DNA from: Verrucomicrobiota bacterium
Lineage (GTDB): Bacteria > Verrucomicrobiota > Verrucomicrobiia > Opitutales > Opitutaceae
Assembly: GCA_023443455.1 (NCBI GenBank)
Contig: JAEZUE010000102.1
Location: 1 to 42,130, forward strand
Direction: 5' to 3'
DNA: 42,130 nucleotides
The notes under the pieces are model-generated. The model made no database searches. It saw only the letters and a program-made list of their open reading frames with translations, and was not told the origin of the DNA. Below, piece after piece: positions 38,622 through 42,130 of the stretch; within the stretch, counting starts at the first letter, position 1, and each line of letters starts with the position of its first letter. Made by a program: the position numbers and the translations under genes.

Positions 38622-39785
38622 ATGGAGACCCCCCGAACTTGGCTGTCGTGCCGGCGCTGGATGCTTCCAACGGTTTTGTGCCTGATGACCCCGAGTCTCG
38701 CGTGGGCCAACGCCGGCACAGCGCTCATTTGGGCGAGGGCTTTCCATCTCCTGTTTGGGAATGCGGTTATCGGCTTTGCGGAGGGGCTCGTGCTTGCTGC
38801 TCTGTTCAAGACCCGGAGGCGAAGCGCGGTGGGCTTGATGATCGTGGCGAACTACGCATCGGCGTGGGGTGGCGGAGCACTCTTACTCCAGTGGCTGGCG
38901 CCGCAGGTCCCAGTCGACATCGTGAACCTGCGGCTCTGGTTCTGGGCGTTCGTCGTACTGGCGTTTGCGGCGACGCTGGTGATCGAGCTCCCGTTCGTAC
39001 GCTTGGCGCTTGGGCGGAGACCAAATGGCTGGCGAGCGGCGATCTGCGGGACCCTGATCGTGAATGCAATCAGTTACCCGGTGCTGTTCGGATGCTATTG
39101 GTTGGCGAGCGGTACGAGCTTGCTGACCAGCGTGAGCGTGGTGCGAGGGGCAGAGCTGCCGCCTTCAACGGACTATGTGCTCTACTATCTGACGAGGGAT
39201 GGCGAGGTGATGCGGAGCGATCTCACCGGGGGCGGGCGGGAGAAAGTGGCGGAGCTTGGAACGGTTGAACACAACGACAGGCTGTATGTGAAGCAGGGAG
39301 CAGGAGGGGGCTTCGATCTTGTCGCGGTACTGCAGGGGGAGAATCGCGCCAAGCCGCGAACACTCCCTTTGCTACAGAACTTCGCTGCGAGTGCCGCCAT
39401 CGATGAGAGGCTGTGCAGACTCGAGGGGCAAGTCGCCGACGTGTCGTGGTACAACTTTGGCGAGGTGGTGAAACTCGGAGTCGAAAGCCCGTGGTCCATG
39501 TGGGCTGGTTTCTGGGCCGCCGAGGGCATCTCGGGCCGGCGGGAAGACTCAGGCGAGCGGTTCCGGTATTCGCTGGAGACACCGTTTGTTCAGTGGCGAG
39601 TGCGTAACGCCACGCATCTCAGGCGCGATTTGGTGCTTTTCCAACTCGGGGACGATCAGATCTGTCTCCTCGATCCCCTCGGGAAACAGATTGCATTGGT
39701 CACTCGCGGACAAGGTCCTGTGGTGGCGCTCGGTGTGCCGGGGAAGCCATTGCCTGCCGAGGTCGTTCCCGCGGACCGGCGTTGA
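38622..39785 (+). CDS. Hypothetical membrane protein with C-terminal soluble domain
   Basis: 387 aa. Signal-like start (LPTVLCLMTPSLAWANAG), then several membrane segments in residues about 35-160 (AFHLLFGNAVIGFAEGLVLA, VGLMIVANYASAWGGGALLL, LWFWAFVVLAFAATLVIE, NAISYPVLFGCYWLASG). The C-terminal 220 residues are soluble and beta-rich (LTRDGEVMRSDLTGGG, LFQLGDDQICLLDPLGKQIALVTRG). No family is recognised. The start at 38622 has AAGGA close upstream. Its stop is 20 bp from the convergent dtd gene. Confidence 0.75.
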   Translation: METPRTWLSCRRWMLPTVLCLMTPSLAWANAGTALIWARAFHLLFGNAVIGFAEGLVLAALFKTRRRSAVGLMIVANYASAWGGGALLLQWLAPQVPVDIVNLRLWFWAFVVLAFAATLVIELPFVRLALGRRPNGWRAAICGTLIVNAISYPVLFGCYWLASGTSLLTSVSVVRGAELPPSTDYVLYYLTRDGEVMRSDLTGGGREKVAELGTVEHNDRLYVKQGAGGGFDLVAVLQGENRAKPRTLPLLQNFAASAAIDERLCRLEGQVADVSWYNFGEVVKLGVESPWSMWAGFWAAEGISGRREDSGERFRYSLETPFVQWRVRNATHLRRDLVLFQLGDDQICLLDPLGKQIALVTRGQGPVVALGVPGKPLPAEVVPADRR

Positions 39786-39805
39786 GAGCACTCGGAACGT
39801 GGGCG

Positions 39806-40294
39806 CTACTCGCGCCTCTTGGTGTCGATCACGAGCGTGACCGGGCCGTCGTTCACGAGGGCGACTTGCATCATGGCGCCGAAACGGCCGGTGGCGACGG
39901 GGCGGCCGAGCGCGGCGGCGGACTGGGCGACGAACTTCTCGTAGAGCGGGATGGCGTGGTCGGGCTTGGCGGCGTCGTTGAACGACGGACGCGTGCCTTT
40001 CTTCGTGCTGGCGAAGAGGGTGAACTGGCTCACGACGAGGATGCCTCCGCCGAGATCGGCCACGGAACGGTTCATCTGGCCGGCGTCGTCCTCGAAGATG
40101 CGCAGGCGGACGAGCTTCTCGGCGAGCCACTGGCCGTCGGCCTCGGTGTCGGAGGGGTGGATGCCGAGCAGGACGAGCAGGCCCGGGCCGATGGCGCCGG
40201 TGGTTTCACCAGTCGGCGCGGACGACGAGCCGTCGCCGGCCGGAGTTGCGACGGTGACGGAGGCGGAGGAGACGCGTTGGACGACGGCGCGCAT
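39806..40294 (-). CDS. dtd: D-aminoacyl-tRNA deacylase
   Basis: 162 aa. Removes D-amino acids (D-Tyr and others, also Gly) from mischarged tRNA. Signatures: MRAVVQRVSSASVTV start, VVSQFTLFASTKKGTRPSF with the catalytic SQFTL segment, and NDGPVTLVID (the Gly-Pro-Val-Thr motif). A loop near the N-terminus (TPAGDGSSSAPTGETT) is slightly longer than usual. The ATG at 40294 was preferred over an in-frame TTG two codons upstream. Confidence 0.95.
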   Translation of the reverse strand: MRAVVQRVSSASVTVATPAGDGSSSAPTGETTGAIGPGLLVLLGIHPSDTEADGQWLAEKLVRLRIFEDDAGQMNRSVADLGGGILVVSQFTLFASTKKGTRPSFNDAAKPDHAIPLYEKFVAQSAAALGRPVATGRFGAMMQVALVNDGPVTLVIDTKRRE

Positions 40295-40463
40295 GGGCAA
40301 ATTGTGGATTTCGGAATGCGTTCTTCCTGCGGAATAATCTTCGAGATTGCGGAGTGGAGAATGCGGAGTCGGGGCTGCGGAACGGGCGTACGGCGAAGCC
40401 GGACTCGTTGATGGGGCGGGAGGGCGAGTGTGGAAATCAGGAAAAGGGGAACAGGCGGGCTCG

Positions 40464-40514
40464 GCGGTGGACGGTTGCCGGTGGACAGTTGCCAGTTGCC
40501 GGTGGCCGGTTGCC
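40464..40514. repeat. Low-complexity GGTTGCCGGTGG-type repeat, left of MFS gene
   Basis: Iterated 6-8-base words (GTTGCCGGTGG, CAGTTGCCAG, GTTGCCGGTGGCC) between dtd and the MFS gene. It resembles the run at 41797-41912 in sequence and orientation, so the two bracket the MFS gene as direct repeats. The 40330-40460 stretch around it also contains short purine-rich repeats but no gene. Confidence 0.7.
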
Positions 40515-40579
40515 TGTGTGGGTGCGGTCGACGGATGCCCGGTCTGCGGCGCTTGGGCGCCCGGCGGAGCAGACGCGGG

Positions 40580-41752
40580 TCAGGTCCGCCGCGGCGCGAG
40601 CGACCACCGCACCGCCGCGGCGCTGGCGAGTCCCATGGCGGCGGCGAAGAACCAGAGGAAGGTCGGGCTCCAGCCGTAGAGGAAGCTGCCGAGTGAGGGG
40701 CCGACGATCGTGGCCAGCGACCACATCAACGTGGCGGCGGCCATGTAGCGGCCGCGCAGATGCGGCGGGGCCATGTTGGCGAGCACGGCGCTCTGGGTGG
40801 GCGCACTGATCATCTCGCCGCAGGTCCAGACGACGACGGTGAGGGCGAGGGTCGCGAAATGGTGGGCGAGACCGGTGCAGGCGTAGCCGACGCCGAGCAG
40901 CGTGTAGCCGAGCATGAGCACATTGACCGGCGAGAAACGGCGGGTGAGTCCGGTGAGCGTGAGCTCGCAGGTGACGATCAGGATGCCGTTGACGCCGAGC
41001 AGCAGGCCGAAGTCGCGCGGGGAGAAGCCGAGATCGGTGGTGTAGAGCGCGAAGCTCGAGCCGCCCTGCATGAAGATGAACGTCATCGGGAAGATCGAGG
41101 CGAGGAAGAGCAGCAGTCGCCGGTCGGCCAGCACGGCGGACCAGGAGCCTTCCTCCGCGGGCGCGGTGCCGGTTGGTTGCACACGGGCGGGGAGTCCGCG
41201 CCAGGCGAGCACGCCGTAGATGAGATCGGCGAGGGCGTTGCCGAGGAAGATCCAGTGGAACGAGAGGTGGGCGAGGATGCCGCCGACAGCCGGGCCGAGG
41301 GCGAAGCCGGCGTTGACGGCGAGCCGGTTGAGCGCGAACGCGGTGAGGCGGTGCTCGGGCGGGGCGAGTTCGGCGATGAGCGCGCTGGAGGCGGGACGGA
41401 AGAGCTCCGAGGCGAAACCTTGGAAGAGCACCATCGCAAGGATGGCGGTGTAGTCGGTGAGCCAGCCCAGCACGAGCATGCCGGCCGCCGAGCTGAACAT
41501 CGAGACGGCGATCACGAAGCGATGGCCGTGTCGGTCGGTCCACACGCCGCCGAGGACGGAAGATCCCAGCCGGCCGATGCCGTAGGCGCCGAGCACGAAA
41601 CCGATCCGTTCGGCGGAGAAGCCGAGGTGGGCCAGATGGAGGGCCAACAGCGGGACGACGAAGCCGCCGAACCGGTTCACGAAATTGCCGACCGCCACCA
41701 CCCACATGGCGCGGGGAAACGAACGAAGGGCTTGTCGGGTGGCTTGGTCCAC
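40580..41752 (-). CDS. MFS transporter (MDR-like)
   Basis: 390 aa, twelve predicted membrane segments. Starts with a GTG at 41752 (VDQATRQALRSFPRAMWVVAVGNF); the nearest ATG is inside the first helix (MWVVAVGN). Family pieces: GIGRLGSSVLGGVWTDRHGHR after helix 2 (the MFS loop motif) and PASSALIAELAPPEHRLTAFALNRLAVNAGFALGP. The substrate is not readable. It lies beside a divergent LysR-type regulator start (42042), which could control it. Bracketed by low-complexity repeats on both sides. Confidence 0.88.
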   Translation of the reverse strand: MDQATRQALRSFPRAMWVVAVGNFVNRFGGFVVPLLALHLAHLGFSAERIGFVLGAYGIGRLGSSVLGGVWTDRHGHRFVIAVSMFSSAAGMLVLGWLTDYTAILAMVLFQGFASELFRPASSALIAELAPPEHRLTAFALNRLAVNAGFALGPAVGGILAHLSFHWIFLGNALADLIYGVLAWRGLPARVQPTGTAPAEEGSWSAVLADRRLLLFLASIFPMTFIFMQGGSSFALYTTDLGFSPRDFGLLLGVNGILIVTCELTLTGLTRRFSPVNVLMLGYTLLGVGYACTGLAHHFATLALTVVVWTCGEMISAPTQSAVLANMAPPHLRGRYMAAATLMWSLATIVGPSLGSFLYGWSPTFLWFFAAAMGLASAAAVRWSLAPRRT

Positions 41753-41796
41753 GGAACAAGCAACGGACCGGCGCGGCGCGGTTTCAATCGGGAAGG

Positions 41797-41912
41797 CGGT
41801 TGCCGGTAGCCGGTAGCCAGTAGCCGGTAGCCGGTGGGCGGTGGACGGTGGACTGTGAGCAGTGGCCAGTCGCCGGTAGCCGGTTGCTGGTGGGCGGTAG
41901 CCGGTGGCTGGA
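41797..41912. repeat. Low-complexity CCGGTAGCCGGTAG-type repeat, right of MFS gene
   Basis: Dense repetition of CCGGTAGCCGGTAG, GGTGGACGGTGG, CAGTGGCCAGT and similar words in the gap between the MFS gene and the LysR start. Related to the run at 40464-40514. Of no coding value; frames through it give only repetitive Arg-Pro-Ala-Thr-Gly-Tyr words. Confidence 0.8.
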
Positions 41913-42041
41913 GTCGAAACGCTCACGCGTTTCGCTACGACGGAGTGGTGATGGCGCGGGCGTGGCGGAGTCGCGGGTGCGGTTGGCCTGCGGTCTGCTT
42001 AGGAGAGGGGAAACCTCTTCGCGAGGCCGACTTCTTCACCC

Positions 42042-42130
42042 ATGAACCGTCCACTCGATAGCCGGCAGTTGCTGGCCTTCGTCACCGTTGTGCGCTGCCA
42101 GAGCTTCACGCGGGCAGCGAAGGAACTGCA
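42042..42130 (+). CDS. LysR-type transcriptional regulator, N-terminal fragment (cut by window edge)
   Basis: Only the first 29 complete codons are inside the window. MNRPLDSRQLLAFVTVV and CQSFTRAAKELQ show the start of the LysR winged helix (the LLAFVxVxxxxSFTRAAxxL pattern). It runs off the right edge. It is divergent from the MFS gene, the classical arrangement of a LysR regulator and its target. Confidence 0.9.
   Translation, partial: MNRPLDSRQLLAFVTVVRCQSFTRAAKEL

Noticed and set aside
41797..41912. An N-terminal extension of the second MFS protein through the CCGGTAGCC-type run
   Set aside because: It would add repetitive Thr-Gly-Tyr-Arg-Pro words with no resemblance to a transporter; the GTG at 41752 sits at the correct distance from helix 1.

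Overview
This 42-kb window is a GC-rich bacterial chromosome segment. It carries about 30 intact genes on both strands, plus one gene cut off by the right edge. The protein repertoire suggests a Verrucomicrobiota member, probably close to the Opitutaceae: a propeller-type hybrid histidine kinase, a GYF_2-domain membrane protein, a large acyl-CoA dehydrogenase beside an Fe-S flavoprotein dehydrogenase, and sporadic four-helix-bundle and addiction-module genes. That placement rests on remembered family distributions and was not tested by a search. No rRNA, tRNA, CRISPR array, transposase or prophage was seen.

Layout. 1-891 is a tandem array of 109/110-bp units, each holding two inverted copies of a small palindromic core (REP/BIME-like). 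It lies downstream of cysS (949-2328, -). Divergent from cysS are a 1351-aa hybrid sensor kinase and hemB (Mg-type, no zinc cysteines). An aspartyl protease/PDZ protein and an MFS transporter follow on the minus strand with a 4-bp ATGA overlap. Opposite them are a Gfo/Idh/MocA oxidoreductase and an unrecognised protein with primase-polymerase-like motifs. Next come a small membrane protein, hisF, an S23-type four-helix-bundle gene, a 585-aa unknown protein, birA and nadC (all -), then serC (+) with a hairpin leader and a clear terminator. The 20.7-31.7 kb part holds a lipid kinase, miaA, a cell-envelope series (TolC-like protein, PpiD-like chaperone, YihY/BrkB protein, GYF_2 protein), argS, and a divergent thymidine phosphorylase.

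31.8-38.3 kb is the most mosaic part. An ETF-QO-like flavoprotein with a C-terminal 2[4Fe-4S] domain and a 715-aa acyl-CoA dehydrogenase are both on the minus strand. Between them lie a DUF4062-like gene and an addiction-module antitoxin/ParE toxin pair. 38.6-42.1 kb has an unknown membrane protein, dtd, a second MFS transporter and the start of a LysR regulator.

The main discovery-type signal is in the repeats. Four copies of an undescribed dispersed element (about 130-140 bp, imperfect inverted ends) lie at 7592-7733, 20641-20781, 31796-31923 and 34069-34210. Each begins or ends within about 3 nt of the stop codon of a neighbouring gene, and three of the four sit between convergent genes. 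Two fall into one sequence subtype and two into another. The second-subtype pair is inverted around the ETF-QO-like gene. Separately, low-complexity repeats bracket the S23-type gene and the second MFS gene. Together with the REP-like array, this suggests a genome where single accessory genes and gene 3' ends are hot spots for small repeats.
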